The translations under genes and the position numbers were made by a program. A stretch of 64,000 nucleotides of DNA from Salibacteraceae bacterium (GTDB lineage Bacteria; Bacteroidota; Bacteroidia; Flavobacteriales_G; Salibacteraceae), in NCBI GenBank assembly GCA_018401875.1, contig JAGYJZ010000011.1, positions 41,802 through 105,801 on the forward strand, in the 5' to 3' direction. How positions within the stretch are numbered: the first letter of the stretch is position 1; each line of letters starts with the position of its first letter. The notes below the pieces were generated by a model. The model was given only the letters and a program-made list of their open reading frames with translations. It was not told the origin of the DNA and did not search any database. Positions 8,049-18,618 of this stretch are shown piece by piece.

Positions 8049-11039
8049 CTAAATTTCAATGAACCACGAGTCTTGCAATGCCTTTACTTCTTTTAAGGTC
8101 AATGCTTTAGGTTTTTCAATGATCATTTTTTCGTTTTGACTAGACACAATTTTTCCTGAAATAAAAACACCCGTTTTTCCTTCAGAAACTGAATATTCCC
8201 CACCTTTTTTCACCTCAATAATGCGTCCTTTTTCTCCCGCGTTTCTCAGCTGTCGATCATCCATGTGACGGTATTTTTCATGCGTACTAAGCAGTCTCAC
8301 TGCCAATCTACCGCACGCGTGCTTTTCGAGGAGTGATTTCAACTCTGGTTCAGCAGCGATCATTCGATCGAGCGTACTTATTGAAATCCACAGAATGGTA
8401 GTAGGGGTTTCTGCTATTACCGTGAACGCACTTTCCTCCTTTGTGAAATAGGTGATTTCTCCAATGGCATCTCCCTTGCCCAACACTTCAAGCGTATGAT
8501 CACCATCTTTTACGTTAACACTTCCGCGAGCAATGATGTATAGCCCATCGCTTGGTTTAACATGCTTCACGATGCGCTGTCCATTCGAATAAATCTTGGT
8601 TTGGCATGCATCGTAAATCACCTTTTGATTCTCCTTGGACAATCCTTTGAGCCATGAAATAGAGTTGATGAGTTCTTTGGTGTCGGGCAATTCGATGCTC
8701 GGTGGTTTCTCCATTAATTTTTTCATCCGAATTTCGATATCGCTGGTAATGCGACTGACTTCTGAGTTGTTCAACCTTCCTTTACTCTTCAAGCGCTCAA
8801 CCGTGTGGAGCTCGTAATTAAGCACCGATCGAATGGCCTGACGTGTGGAAATAGAGCGATATATTTCAGGATATGTATTCCGAAGGTTTCGCATGTATGT
8901 TTGCCCGCTAATGATGTTCTCGTTGATTTCTTGTTCGATTATCTCCAGGTTTTTTCGTTCTTCTGAAGCCTCCGCGCGGTACATGCTCTCGAGCAGTTTG
9001 AGGCAATCTTCTTGCGCGGCAACAAAGCCTGAAGCGCAATCATAGCTCACTGCCAACCGATCAAAAAAACTGTTTTCGGTAATGCGTCCGATGATTGGCC
9101 ACGATTGGGTAACACTGAGCCATTTGGCTGGTTTCCATAGCTCTTCCAAGTCTTTCCGTTCAGAAAGCGATGCTTCCCCTTTGATATCGAGAATTTCATT
9201 TACTGTATCGGTCAATGTCCTTACTGCATCTGCTCCCAACGTTCCTTCCTTAAATTGGCGCCAATAGCTACTCTTTTCCTTTTCAAGGATGCGTGTTCGG
9301 TGCTCAGCCATCTTGGCAACTTCCAACTTGCTTTCATCAATGTCTTGAATCATCGCGATTTCTTTAGGCAAATACTCCGCTACTGTGCTCCAATTCACTT
9401 TTCTGAATTGCCGATCGGCTTTCATTTTTTGGACATGAGACTCAGCACTACTCAGCATATACTCGCTTGAACTTTTAATCATAAGCGCCTTTGCTGGCGG
9501 TAAGTCTAAGAGACCCAAGCGTTGAATCAAGAATTTGATGGTAGTTGCATTTACTAAAAGAGTCAGTGTCACTGTGCCTGCAATAAGAAAAAGAAACTGA
9601 TCTTTTATAGTTGTCGCTTCCTCGGGAGTAATGCCCATTGACTCTGCCATCACATTCGAATCGACTCCCACCACCATCAAGGCAAGCGCAAGCCCGATGG
9701 CACCTCGCAGGGCACCATACCACACCACAATTGCATCTTTCACGGGCAACCCGTAGCCCGTGTTTTTCATAAATGGGTAGTGCACCAAAATCACTAAAGC
9801 CCTAACAACGTGAATTCCAACATATATTATGGCCAATGACAGGAAGTCATTCGCACTAAACTCAGTGCGCTCAGCAATAACAAACCCAACAATTAAGAAA
9901 ATAAGGCAGTTTGCGATAAATCCAGCAAGCTCCCAAAACTCATGCATAAAATGTTCTACTTGAGGTGAAATACTGGATCGGCCAAAGCCTCCAACCAACA
10001 ACCCTAAAGCCACAAGAGCGAGGACACCTGATACGTGCAAATAGTTTTCAGCCACATAAAAAGTAATGTAAGCTGCAGCTACAACCACTGAAATTTCGAC
10101 CATGGCATCGTTAAACACCTTTTTGAGCCAGCGCAAAACGACCCAACCAAAAAACAGCCCTACCCCAATTCCACCTAGTGCGACCCGCAAAAATTCAATA
10201 AACCCATTTTTATCTGTTGCTTCTCCTGATATTCCTAAGAAAAATACCATAAATAAAACAATGGCTGTACCATCATTGAGCAGCGATTCGCCTTCTATAA
10301 GCGTTCCCAATTTCTTACTCGCACCTAAGTCTTTTAGCAAAGCAACCACCGCTACGGGGTCAGTCGCACTAATTACTGAACCAAACATGAAAGCCAAACT
10401 CCAATTTGCCCAACCTTCCAATCCGATATCAAAAATATCGATCGCATAAACCATTACTCCTGTTAAAACCAGCGCCATTAAAATACCTGGCACGGCCAAA
10501 ATTGTGGAGTTTGCGGCCGATTTTTTAAACGTGTGTAAGTCCATAGCAAACGCAGCTTCGAAAATCAAAATCGGTAAAAACACAAAAAACAGCATGTGGG
10601 GGTCAATATGGGATGCCCAGATGAAGGAATCATGAATAAAACTCACGTCCACACTACCCCATTGCATAAATAAACCCATTCGATTCAGCACGCCTAGAAC
10701 AATGCCAATAATCAGAAGCAAAGCTGTAAATGGAACGGGGATTTTCTTCAGAAAATGACGCGTTGCTGCTCCTATGAACACGGCTAAAATGATAAAAAAA
10801 AGCGGGCTGGTGTCTGGGCCATGATGACCTCCCTCAGCCGCGTGATGAGCATCATCACCATTTGCTATTTCACTAGAACTGGCGGCATGATCTTGCGGCA
10901 CATCTGCTTCTATACTGGCAGAAACATCGAATGCTTCGCTTAGAAAGTCAAACGGAGAAGCTGTTGCAGAAACGAATGTTAGGGCACACAAAGAAAATAT
11001 CAGCGTGTGACGCCAAAATTTAAAGTTGATTAGAAGCAT
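8049..11039 (-). CDS. NhaP/CPA1-type Na+/H+ antiporter with C-terminal cyclic-nucleotide-binding domain
   Basis: About 12 TMs including SATDPVAVVALLKDLGASKKLGTLIEGESLLNDGTAIV. C-terminal cNMP-like GQRIVKHVKPSDGLYIIARGSVNVKDG...GKGDAIGEITYFTKEESAFTVIAE. Confidence 0.9.
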   Translation of the reverse strand: MLLINFKFWRHTLIFSLCALTFVSATASPFDFLSEAFDVSASIEADVPQDHAASSSEIANGDDAHHAAEGGHHGPDTSPLFFIILAVFIGAATRHFLKKIPVPFTALLLIIGIVLGVLNRMGLFMQWGSVDVSFIHDSFIWASHIDPHMLFFVFLPILIFEAAFAMDLHTFKKSAANSTILAVPGILMALVLTGVMVYAIDIFDIGLEGWANWSLAFMFGSVISATDPVAVVALLKDLGASKKLGTLIEGESLLNDGTAIVLFMVFFLGISGEATDKNGFIEFLRVALGGIGVGLFFGWVVLRWLKKVFNDAMVEISVVVAAAYITFYVAENYLHVSGVLALVALGLLVGGFGRSSISPQVEHFMHEFWELAGFIANCLIFLIVGFVIAERTEFSANDFLSLAIIYVGIHVVRALVILVHYPFMKNTGYGLPVKDAIVVWYGALRGAIGLALALMVVGVDSNVMAESMGITPEEATTIKDQFLFLIAGTVTLTLLVNATTIKFLIQRLGLLDLPPAKALMIKSSSEYMLSSAESHVQKMKADRQFRKVNWSTVAEYLPKEIAMIQDIDESKLEVAKMAEHRTRILEKEKSSYWRQFKEGTLGADAVRTLTDTVNEILDIKGEASLSERKDLEELWKPAKWLSVTQSWPIIGRITENSFFDRLAVSYDCASGFVAAQEDCLKLLESMYRAEASEERKNLEIIEQEINENIISGQTYMRNLRNTYPEIYRSISTRQAIRSVLNYELHTVERLKSKGRLNNSEVSRITSDIEIRMKKLMEKPPSIELPDTKELINSISWLKGLSKENQKVIYDACQTKIYSNGQRIVKHVKPSDGLYIIARGSVNVKDGDHTLEVLGKGDAIGEITYFTKEESAFTVIAETPTTILWISISTLDRMIAAEPELKSLLEKHACGRLAVRLLSTHEKYRHMDDRQLRNAGEKGRIIEVKKGGEYSVSEGKTGVFISGKIVSSQNEKMIIEKPKALTLKEVKALQDSWFIEI

Positions 11040-11098
11040 AGTTAAGTAGGTTTTAACTTAAGGTGCGCCCAAAATATTCAATTTGTAGTCTCCAACCG

Positions 11099-11680
11099 CT
11101 ATTTAAACTTCTGTTGGATGAATTTTTTTATTTCAGGGGCATAAAACTTCAATTCAAGGGCCCTCACTTTTCGTTCGATATCTTCAGCACTATCAGTGGA
11201 ATCGATGGCTACTTTATGCTGAGCCACCACACTTCCTTCGTCATACTTTTCATTGACCTGATGAATCGTTATTCCAGATTCTGATTCGCCTGAGGTCTTC
11301 ACTGCTGAATGCACGTGGTGACCATACATTCCCTTGCCGCCAAACTTTGGCAACAGCGCAGGATGAATATTTAAACTATTGCCTTTAAAGGCCTTCACCA
11401 AAAACGAAGGCATGAGCAAGAGCCATCCTGCGAGCACAATAAAATCAGTTTTATATTCTTCCAACACTGCCATCACAAGCTCTTCATCTTCCAAGTCTTG
11501 TTTGTTGATGATCGCGTATTCAACCTTCCATCGTTCAGCGACCTTTATCACACCGGCATCCGATTTATTGGTAACTATCAGCCCGATATCAATCGCAGGA
11601 TCTTCCTTGAAATAATTCAGTATTGCTTCTGCGTTTGTACCAGCCCCTGAAGCAAAAAGTGCGATTGTAACCTTTGTCAT
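11099..11680 (-). CDS. purN: Phosphoribosylglycinamide formyltransferase
   Basis: ALFASGAGTNAEAIL...VLAGWLLLMPSFLVKAFKGNSLNIHPALLPKFGGKGMYG. Confidence 0.94.
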   Translation of the reverse strand: MTKVTIALFASGAGTNAEAILNYFKEDPAIDIGLIVTNKSDAGVIKVAERWKVEYAIINKQDLEDEELVMAVLEEYKTDFIVLAGWLLLMPSFLVKAFKGNSLNIHPALLPKFGGKGMYGHHVHSAVKTSGESESGITIHQVNEKYDEGSVVAQHKVAIDSTDSAEDIERKVRALELKFYAPEIKKFIQQKFK

Positions 11681-11712
11681 GTAGGATAAATTTATCTGTG
11701 TAAATTGCTCGG

Positions 11713-11720
11713 CAAAAGTA
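11713..11720 (-). promoter_or_regulatory. Bacteroidota -7 element (TACTTTTG) upstream of purN
   Basis: Minus strand TACTTTTG matches TAnnTTTG, about 33 nt before the ATG. Confidence 0.45.
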
Positions 11721-11729
11721 GCACCGTCT

Positions 11730-12398
11730 ATGAATCAAGAAGAGCGATTTATTTCTCACGAACCGTTTCGATTTGACGAAGAAGAGGTCTTGTTGCGATC
11801 GCGCCAATTGTTGGAGTACTCAGATCGCAGAAGAAGCATTCGTTCGTTTTCAGATCGTGATATCCCTTTTGAGGCGATTAAAAATATTCTCATGACGGCC
11901 AGCACCGCTCCAAGTGGAGCACACAAACAGCCTTGGACGTTTTGCGTTGTTCGATCGCAAGAAATGAAATCAAAAATCAGAGCGGCTGCGGAAAAAGAAG
12001 AAAAAGAAAGCTACGAGCACAGAATGAGCGATCAATGGCTTAAAGATTTAGAACCCTTTGGCACCGATTGGCGAAAACCATTCCTTGAAACTGTGCCGTG
12101 GATAATTGTCGTTTTTAAGCGTGCATTCGAATATGAAAACGGCCAAAAACATCAAATTTTTTACGTAAATGAGTCGGTTGGAATAGCTTGCGGCATGTTG
12201 ATTAATGCCATTCATCATGCCGGGTTAGCAACCCTCACGCACACTCCTAGTCCGATGAACTTTTTAACCACACTCCTTGACAGGCCTGATAATGAGAGAC
12301 CTTTCTTGTTGCTTCCAGTAGGCTATCCGGCAGACGATGTTAAGGTTCCAAACATTCGCAGAAAACACTTTGAAGAAGTTGTAAAATTGTTCGATTAA
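11730..12398 (+). CDS. Nitroreductase family protein (iodotyrosine-deiodinase/BluB-like)
   Basis: RRSIRSFSDRDIPFEAIKNILMTASTAPSGAHKQPWTFCVV...GIACGMLINAIHHAGLATLTHTPSPM. Confidence 0.85.
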   Translation: MNQEERFISHEPFRFDEEEVLLRSRQLLEYSDRRRSIRSFSDRDIPFEAIKNILMTASTAPSGAHKQPWTFCVVRSQEMKSKIRAAAEKEEKESYEHRMSDQWLKDLEPFGTDWRKPFLETVPWIIVVFKRAFEYENGQKHQIFYVNESVGIACGMLINAIHHAGLATLTHTPSPMNFLTTLLDRPDNERPFLLLPVGYPADDVKVPNIRRKHFEEVVKLFD

Positions 12399-12469
12399 GA
12401 TTCTATTTGCATTAATTAATCTAAAAGATATTTCTTTGCAATCTTATAAGCATAAATAAATTAAGCACT

Positions 12470-12706
12470 ATGGCTGACATTAAAGAAAGAGTAGTAGCTA
12501 TCATCGTTGATAAGCTCGGAGTAGATGAAGGAGAAGTTACTCCAGAAGCAAGCTTCACAAATGATCTAGGAGCAGATTCATTGGATACTGTGGAATTGAT
12601 CATGGAATTTGAAAAAGAGTTCAACATCGCTATTCCAGACGAACAAGCTGAGAATATCGCTACAGTTGGCGAAGCGATTAAGTATATCTCTGAGCACGTC
12701 TCGTAA
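12470..12706 (+). CDS. acpP: Acyl carrier protein
   Basis: [47 protein letters not shown]. Confidence 0.97.
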   Translation: MADIKERVVAIIVDKLGVDEGEVTPEASFTNDLGADSLDTVELIMEFEKEFNIAIPDEQAENIATVGEAIKYISEHVS

Positions 12707-12721
12707 GAACCTTAAACCTAT

Positions 12722-13984
12722 TTGAATATGACGCTTAAGCGGGTAGTGGTTACCGGCATAGGTGCTTTGACGCCTATTGGCAACAATGCACAAGAGTATT
12801 GGGACAACCTCCTAATGGGCAAAAGTGGAGCGGCACCTATTACCCGCTTTGACGCGTCTAATTTCAAAACCCAATTTGCCTGCGAGGTAAAAAACCTCGA
12901 CCTCGATAATTTTTTCGATCGCAAAGAAGGCCGAAAGCTCGACTTGTTTAGCAAGTTCGCTATGATCGTGGCTGACGAAGCCATTGCTGACGCAAATTTG
13001 GTTTCAGATAAGTTAAATGTTGAGCGTGTTGGGGTGATTTGGGGTTCGGGAATTGGCGGAATAATCACTTTCCAAGACGAAGTACAAGGCTTTGTAAATG
13101 GGGGTGGAATCCCGCGATTTAACCCGTTCTTCATCCCGAAGATGATTTCAGACATCGCTTCTGGACATATTTCTATTAAGTACGGTTTCAGAGGTCCAAA
13201 CTTTAGTTTAGTCAGTGCATGCGCCACGAGCACCAACTCTATGATTGACGCATTTAACTACATTCGACTTGGAAAAGCTGATGTGATCGTAACCGGTGGT
13301 TCAGAAGCAGCGATCAACGAATCAGGGATTGGAGGATTTAACGCAATGCACGCATTGTCGACCCGAAATGATGACCCTCAAACTGCATCGCGGCCTTTTG
13401 ACAAAGACAGAGATGGCTTTGTGATGGGCGAAGGTGCTGGTTGCTTGATTCTGGAGGAATACGAGCACGCCAAAGCACGAGGAGCAAAGATTTATGGCGA
13501 AGTAGCAGGCGGTGGACTTTCTGCTGACGCATACCACATCACTGCCCCACACCCTGAAGGTTTTGGAGCGTTAAATGTAATGCGCTCTGCCATGGAAGAT
13601 GACCCAAGCCTTTCACCAGAAAGCTTCGACTACATCAACGTGCATGGAACCAGCACTCCACTGGGAGATATTGCTGAGCTGAAAGCCATCCGCGCTGTGT
13701 TTGGCGATCACTCCGAAAGTTTGAATATCAGTTCAACAAAGTCGATGACCGGACATTTGCTAGGTGCAACAGGCGCTATTGAAGGAATAGCAACACTTCT
13801 TGCCGTCAAGAATGATATCGTTCCGCCAACGATCAATCATTTTACTGACGATGAAGGCATCGATCAAAAACTAAACCTCACCTTTCACAAGCCTCAGAAA
13901 AGAGAAGTGAAGGTTGCTTTGAGCAACACCTTTGGATTTGGAGGTCATAATGCTTCAGTCATTTTCAAAAAATGTGAAGGTTAA
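12722..13984 (+). CDS. fabF: 3-oxoacyl-ACP synthase II
   Basis: RVVVTGIGALTPIGN...VSACATSTNSMIDAF...VHGTSTPLGD...TKSMTGHLLGATGAIE. Confidence 0.97.
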   Translation: MNMTLKRVVVTGIGALTPIGNNAQEYWDNLLMGKSGAAPITRFDASNFKTQFACEVKNLDLDNFFDRKEGRKLDLFSKFAMIVADEAIADANLVSDKLNVERVGVIWGSGIGGIITFQDEVQGFVNGGGIPRFNPFFIPKMISDIASGHISIKYGFRGPNFSLVSACATSTNSMIDAFNYIRLGKADVIVTGGSEAAINESGIGGFNAMHALSTRNDDPQTASRPFDKDRDGFVMGEGAGCLILEEYEHAKARGAKIYGEVAGGGLSADAYHITAPHPEGFGALNVMRSAMEDDPSLSPESFDYINVHGTSTPLGDIAELKAIRAVFGDHSESLNISSTKSMTGHLLGATGAIEGIATLLAVKNDIVPPTINHFTDDEGIDQKLNLTFHKPQKREVKVALSNTFGFGGHNASVIFKKCEG

Positions 13985-14705
13985 GATTCTTCTTTCTTCC
14001 CTATTTTTTTCTACCAAATTTTCGCCCCGACAAAAGCGATTAGCAGAATATTTGCGATCAAATTGGGGTGTTTCTGCTCACGATATTTCCTGGTACGAAA
14101 AAGCCCTGAGGCACAAGTCAGTCGTGGGATCAGGAAAATATGAGCATACCGACTGCAATGAGCGATTAGAACTTTTAGGCGACTCTGTGCTCGATACGGT
14201 TGTCACCGAGTTCCTCTTCAAAAAATATCCTGAAAACAACGAAGGCGAACTGACTAAAATCAGAGCACGCATTGTAAACCGGCAAACACTTGGTGCAGTA
14301 GGCAAAGCATCTGGTCTGCATGAAGTTATCGAAGCGCGCATTGGCAATGAAGACTCGATGGACAAGATCATTGGAAATGCTTTAGAAGCATGGATTGGAG
14401 CAATCTACATCGACCGAGGCTTTTCCATAGCTAAAAACAGCATCGATCAATTTCTCATACCTCGATACATAGATATAGAGCAGATCATCGAACAAGCCTT
14501 TGACTTTAAGAGTAAGTTAATCGAATGGACCCAACAGCGAAAACTTTCGTTAATTTTTGATACGAGCAATACCCCAAACGATGAAAACCTCTTTGTTTGC
14601 TCTATCATTGTAAATCAAGAATTGATTGCACGAGGAAAAGAACGCTCTAAAAAGAAAGCAGAGCAAATAGCTTCGTGCGAAGCTTGCAACAAGCTGATAA
14701 TATGA
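13950..14705 (+). CDS. rnc: Ribonuclease III (ORF open from 13932; start uncertain)
   Basis: NERLELLGDSVLDTVVTEFLF...AWIGAIYIDRGF, C-terminal dsRBD (SKKKAEQIASCEACNKL). Follows fabF. Confidence 0.93.
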   Translation: MLQSFSKNVKVKILLSSLFFSTKFSPRQKRLAEYLRSNWGVSAHDISWYEKALRHKSVVGSGKYEHTDCNERLELLGDSVLDTVVTEFLFKKYPENNEGELTKIRARIVNRQTLGAVGKASGLHEVIEARIGNEDSMDKIIGNALEAWIGAIYIDRGFSIAKNSIDQFLIPRYIDIEQIIEQAFDFKSKLIEWTQQRKLSLIFDTSNTPNDENLFVCSIIVNQELIARGKERSKKKAEQIASCEACNKLII

Positions 14706-14706
14706 T

Positions 14707-15126
14707 ATGTCTAAACACCGATTACAACTCGAAGAAGAATTTGATTTCCTCGCCTTTGGATTGAGTTGCCATTTAAAAGACTACCGCGTAGCTTGGCACT
14801 TGAGCAAAGCCTTAAAAATTGACTTCCTCAGAGATCTAAAGAAAAAAAATTCAGACCATCTTGACTTGGATGCATTTGCAAAATTCACAGCCAAAGATGA
14901 AGACAACCACCTCAATTACATCATTTTATCCAATCAAAATGAAGACGCATACTTGTTTAAAGAGCTTAAACAGTATGACTATTTCATCTTTGTAGAAGGC
15001 TATCTTGACATTTTTGATGAAAGTATTTTTCTTGAGTTACTTCACAACGTGGAGAGCTTTCAATTTGTATCTGTCATGGACAGCGACAAGTTCAGTAAAA
15101 TACAGTATACACTCTTTGAAGAATAG
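14707..15126 (+). CDS. IPExxxVDY family protein
   Basis: Position between rnc and pyk. LEEEFDFLAFGLSCHLKDYRVAWHLSKALKIDF; YDYFIFVEG. Confidence 0.7.
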   Translation: MSKHRLQLEEEFDFLAFGLSCHLKDYRVAWHLSKALKIDFLRDLKKKNSDHLDLDAFAKFTAKDEDNHLNYIILSNQNEDAYLFKELKQYDYFIFVEGYLDIFDESIFLELLHNVESFQFVSVMDSDKFSKIQYTLFEE

Positions 15127-15193
15127 AGTGTTGATACATTAATTTTATAATTACACGAAGGGGTTCCCCTTTGCATATATTCGCTAGAATCAG

Positions 15194-16618
15194 ATGATAA
15201 AAAATAAAACCAAAATAGTTGCCACCATCGGTCCGGCATGCTCCAGCAAAGAAGTGCTCACAAAAATGATTCAAGAAGGGATGAATGTAGCACGTCTCAA
15301 CTTTTCGCACGGAGACTATAAAGACCATGAAGAAGTCATTAAAATAATTCGCGCAATTGACGGTGAAATGCACACGCATACTGCCATTCTTGCTGATTTA
15401 AGCGGCCCAAAACTGCGCGTAGGAAGTCTTTCAACTGATGAGGTTGAGCTTAAAATGGGTGCTGAGTTAAGGATGACATCCGATGAAATAATTGGTGACG
15501 TGAATCGGGTGATGGTGAGTTACCCCAACTTGGTCAATGACGTAAAGCCGGGCGAAACAATCTTACTTGACGATGGAAAACTGCGGGTAGAAGTGCTAAG
15601 GGTGGAAGGGACAGATGTGATCACCAAGGTCACACAAAGTGGAATTCTCCGACCAAGAAAAGGCGTAAACCTTCCTGACACGAAAATTTCACTTCCATGC
15701 CTTACTGAAAAAGATTTGCACGATTTGGCCTTTGCGCTCAGCCATAATGTAAGCTGGGTAGCACTATCATTTGTGAGAAGTGAAAAAGACATCATCGAAC
15801 TACGCGATCACATCACAAAAAGTGGTAAAAAAGTAAGCATCATCGCAAAAATCGAAAAGCCCGAAGCGGTAGCGAATATTGACGCCATCATCCACGAAAC
15901 CGATGCAATCATGGTTGCACGCGGTGATCTTGGAGTAGAAATCCCGCTCCAAAATGTGCCATTGGTTCAGAAAGAAATTGTGCGTAAATGCCAGAAAGCT
16001 GGAAGACCAGTGATTATTGCAACTCAAATGATGGAGAGCATGATCGACAACATGACGCCAAGCCGAGCCGAAGTAAATGATGTGGCCAACGCGGTGATGG
16101 ATGGTGCGGATGCTGTAATGTTGAGTGGCGAAACCAGCGTAGGTAAGTTTCCAATTGAAGTGGTCAACACCATGTCAAAAATCATCACTCGAGTGGAAGA
16201 TTATGACGGCATATACTTTAGAGATATTGTACACGAAAGCACTGACGATAGAATTATTACGGATGCTATTTGCCACTCGGCAGTGCGACTGAGTCAGAAA
16301 ACAGGAGCAAAAGCAATCGTGACCATGACCTTTTCTGGCTATACTGCCTTTCGAATTTCTTCTTACCGGCCCAACGCGTGGATTTTTGTATTTACATCAA
16401 ACTTTAAAATCCTCAACATGCTGAGTTTAGTGTGGGGAGTAAAAGGATTTTATTACGATAAGTTCGTGAGCACCGACCATACGATTTCTGACATTAAATA
16501 CGAACTCAAAAAAGCAGGTTTCCTCAACGAAAATGACCTGCTCATTAATATTGCGAGTATGCCCATCGCTAAAAAAGGCATGTCAAATATGCTCAAGGTG
16601 AGCAACATGTCTGATTAA
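15194..16618 (+). CDS. pyk: Pyruvate kinase
   Basis: TKIVATIGPACSSKEVL...MNVARLNFSHG...IMVARGDLGVEIPL...MDGADAVMLSGETSVGKFP. Confidence 0.97.
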   Translation: MIKNKTKIVATIGPACSSKEVLTKMIQEGMNVARLNFSHGDYKDHEEVIKIIRAIDGEMHTHTAILADLSGPKLRVGSLSTDEVELKMGAELRMTSDEIIGDVNRVMVSYPNLVNDVKPGETILLDDGKLRVEVLRVEGTDVITKVTQSGILRPRKGVNLPDTKISLPCLTEKDLHDLAFALSHNVSWVALSFVRSEKDIIELRDHITKSGKKVSIIAKIEKPEAVANIDAIIHETDAIMVARGDLGVEIPLQNVPLVQKEIVRKCQKAGRPVIIATQMMESMIDNMTPSRAEVNDVANAVMDGADAVMLSGETSVGKFPIEVVNTMSKIITRVEDYDGIYFRDIVHESTDDRIITDAICHSAVRLSQKTGAKAIVTMTFSGYTAFRISSYRPNAWIFVFTSNFKILNMLSLVWGVKGFYYDKFVSTDHTISDIKYELKKAGFLNENDLLINIASMPIAKKGMSNMLKVSNMSD

Positions 16619-16658
16619 AGAAACCATCGCCATTGAAACTCGTAGAGCAACATAAAAC

Positions 16659-17762
16659 GTGATCCGAAGTAAATACATACCTGTTTTTGCTTTTTCCTTG
16701 ATGCTTTTGAGTGCACTATCTGCCTTAAGCCAAGATGAGGGTAAAAGTTATTACTCGCGCAATGATGGTTCGTATGAATCTACTGCGAGTTGGTCTGATC
16801 AAAATCATGACGGACCTCGTTCTGGAATCAATCCGGGATGCGCGCTTAAAACGGGAATCACGGTGTTCATTGAGGACTCATTAATCTCTGAGTGCAATCC
16901 AATGAGCATCGATGGTAATGCCCAACTACTGATCAGCAATGGTGGGAAACTCGAAGTCAATGGAGATTTAAGGTTAAGTGGAAACGCCAGCATTACAATT
17001 GATGCCAATTCGACACTCACCATAAACGGAGAAATAACATTAACGAAAGAAGCGCACATCATCATTGATGGAAGGCTTAACGCCCATGGAAATATTCGAA
17101 TCGCTGAGGGTGCGGAAGTGTGCGGAAGCGGAAATGCCAATGTTTCAGGGACGGTTTCAGGTAAAGGCTGGTGCAATACGATTCATCTGCTCCCTATCGA
17201 ATTGATAGACTTTACAGCCAGCTTGAACGATGATACGAACATATTGCTCGAATGGAGTCCGAAACTCGGAACACCGAGTGATAAATTTATTCTAGAACGC
17301 TCGAGCAACGGGATGACATTCAATGAAATAACCACCATTAAAGCCGACAACGCTAGCAAAGCCAATGACGACCCAAAGCGCTATTTAGACGCCAACTTAA
17401 AACCAGGCACCTACTATTATCGCGTCACACAAGTGAATTTTCTGGATGTCGTTAGAGCATCTAAACTTATTGCTGTATCGATTATAAAAATTTCAAACAC
17501 AGGTGATTGTGAGCTGCATGTCAATCCAAATCCATGCGTGCCCTCATGCACAGTAACACTGGATGATTGTCCGAATGGGGTATTCAAAACCTACGTTATG
17601 GATGGAGCTGGAAGAACCATATCAGAGCTTATACCCGTTTCGAAAACGAAACAAAAAATTGAATACCATCTGAATAAAGACAACTTCACTATGCCAGGTG
17701 TGTATATCATCAGAGCTACTTCACAAACAGACAGTCTCTACAAAAAGGTAATGATCAGATGA
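16659..17762 (+). CDS. Secreted protein with T9SS-type C-terminal region
   Basis: Signal peptide, GNGNL-like repeats, IELIDFTASLNDDTNILLEWSPKLGTPSDKFILERSSNGMTF, C-terminal PNPCVPSCTVTL...GVYIIRATSQTDSLYKKVMIR. Confidence 0.7.
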   Translation: MIRSKYIPVFAFSLMLLSALSALSQDEGKSYYSRNDGSYESTASWSDQNHDGPRSGINPGCALKTGITVFIEDSLISECNPMSIDGNAQLLISNGGKLEVNGDLRLSGNASITIDANSTLTINGEITLTKEAHIIIDGRLNAHGNIRIAEGAEVCGSGNANVSGTVSGKGWCNTIHLLPIELIDFTASLNDDTNILLEWSPKLGTPSDKFILERSSNGMTFNEITTIKADNASKANDDPKRYLDANLKPGTYYYRVTQVNFLDVVRASKLIAVSIIKISNTGDCELHVNPNPCVPSCTVTLDDCPNGVFKTYVMDGAGRTISELIPVSKTKQKIEYHLNKDNFTMPGVYIIRATSQTDSLYKKVMIR

Positions 17763-18607
17763 GCATAAAGAATCTGACATACTTGATGATTATTTTGCTG
17801 TCGCTAAACAGTTGCACGTCAAACTCTGGCGATGACAGAAGCGGTGATGATAATTCATCCAACCAGCGAAATCAAACGGAAATAATAGAGAATTCAGCGC
17901 GAATACTCACCCTTCCAACACCCATGCAAATTCCTGCATTACTTAAAAACACCAATTCAGTTTACGATCCAACAAATTTGCTTCCGATCGTAAACGGTCA
18001 GAAATCTTACTATAAGTCGGGCATTCTTTTTGGAATGTACATGCTTGACCTCGGCTATACCTCTTCGTTTTCTCACCAACAAGCGAGCTTGAATTACTTT
18101 AAAACGTGCAAACAAATCGCTGATAATTTGGGTCTCGGAGTAAAAATAACCCAAGTTCACGTGAACCGATTCAACGAAAACCTGACCAAACCTGATTCGC
18201 TCGGACGAATCATTTTAGACATGTATGACTTAGGACACAAGGTGCTCATTGATCAAGAAAAAGAAGGTCTCGGATTTTTAATGGTGATGGGTTGCTACAT
18301 GGAAGGGTTAAATATTGTGCTTGACCAAGCTCAAGATCACGACCTCATATTGTTTGTTCACTTGCTCAACCAGCAAAAAAACTACGGAAATAATCTCGAG
18401 TCCGTTTTGACCGATTATCAAATACCGATTGAAATTCAGACCGAATACAAGTCGTTTCAAACGGTCTTAACTACCTTAAACCGCATTGATTTACCCTCTG
18501 TATATGAACTCAAATCGGGAAAGAAGACCATTGTGGGATTGAAGCGAGAAGATATAGATACGCTGACGAAAGCAGTGAGCGATTTCAGAAAATCAATTCT
18601 CATTTAA
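17759..18607 (+). CDS. Hypothetical lipoprotein
   Basis: Lipobox-like LLSLNSCTS. Overlaps the previous ORF by 4 bp. Confidence 0.6.
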   Translation: MSIKNLTYLMIILLSLNSCTSNSGDDRSGDDNSSNQRNQTEIIENSARILTLPTPMQIPALLKNTNSVYDPTNLLPIVNGQKSYYKSGILFGMYMLDLGYTSSFSHQQASLNYFKTCKQIADNLGLGVKITQVHVNRFNENLTKPDSLGRIILDMYDLGHKVLIDQEKEGLGFLMVMGCYMEGLNIVLDQAQDHDLILFVHLLNQQKNYGNNLESVLTDYQIPIEIQTEYKSFQTVLTTLNRIDLPSVYELKSGKKTIVGLKREDIDTLTKAVSDFRKSILI

Positions 18608-18618
18608 ATCAAGCACCA

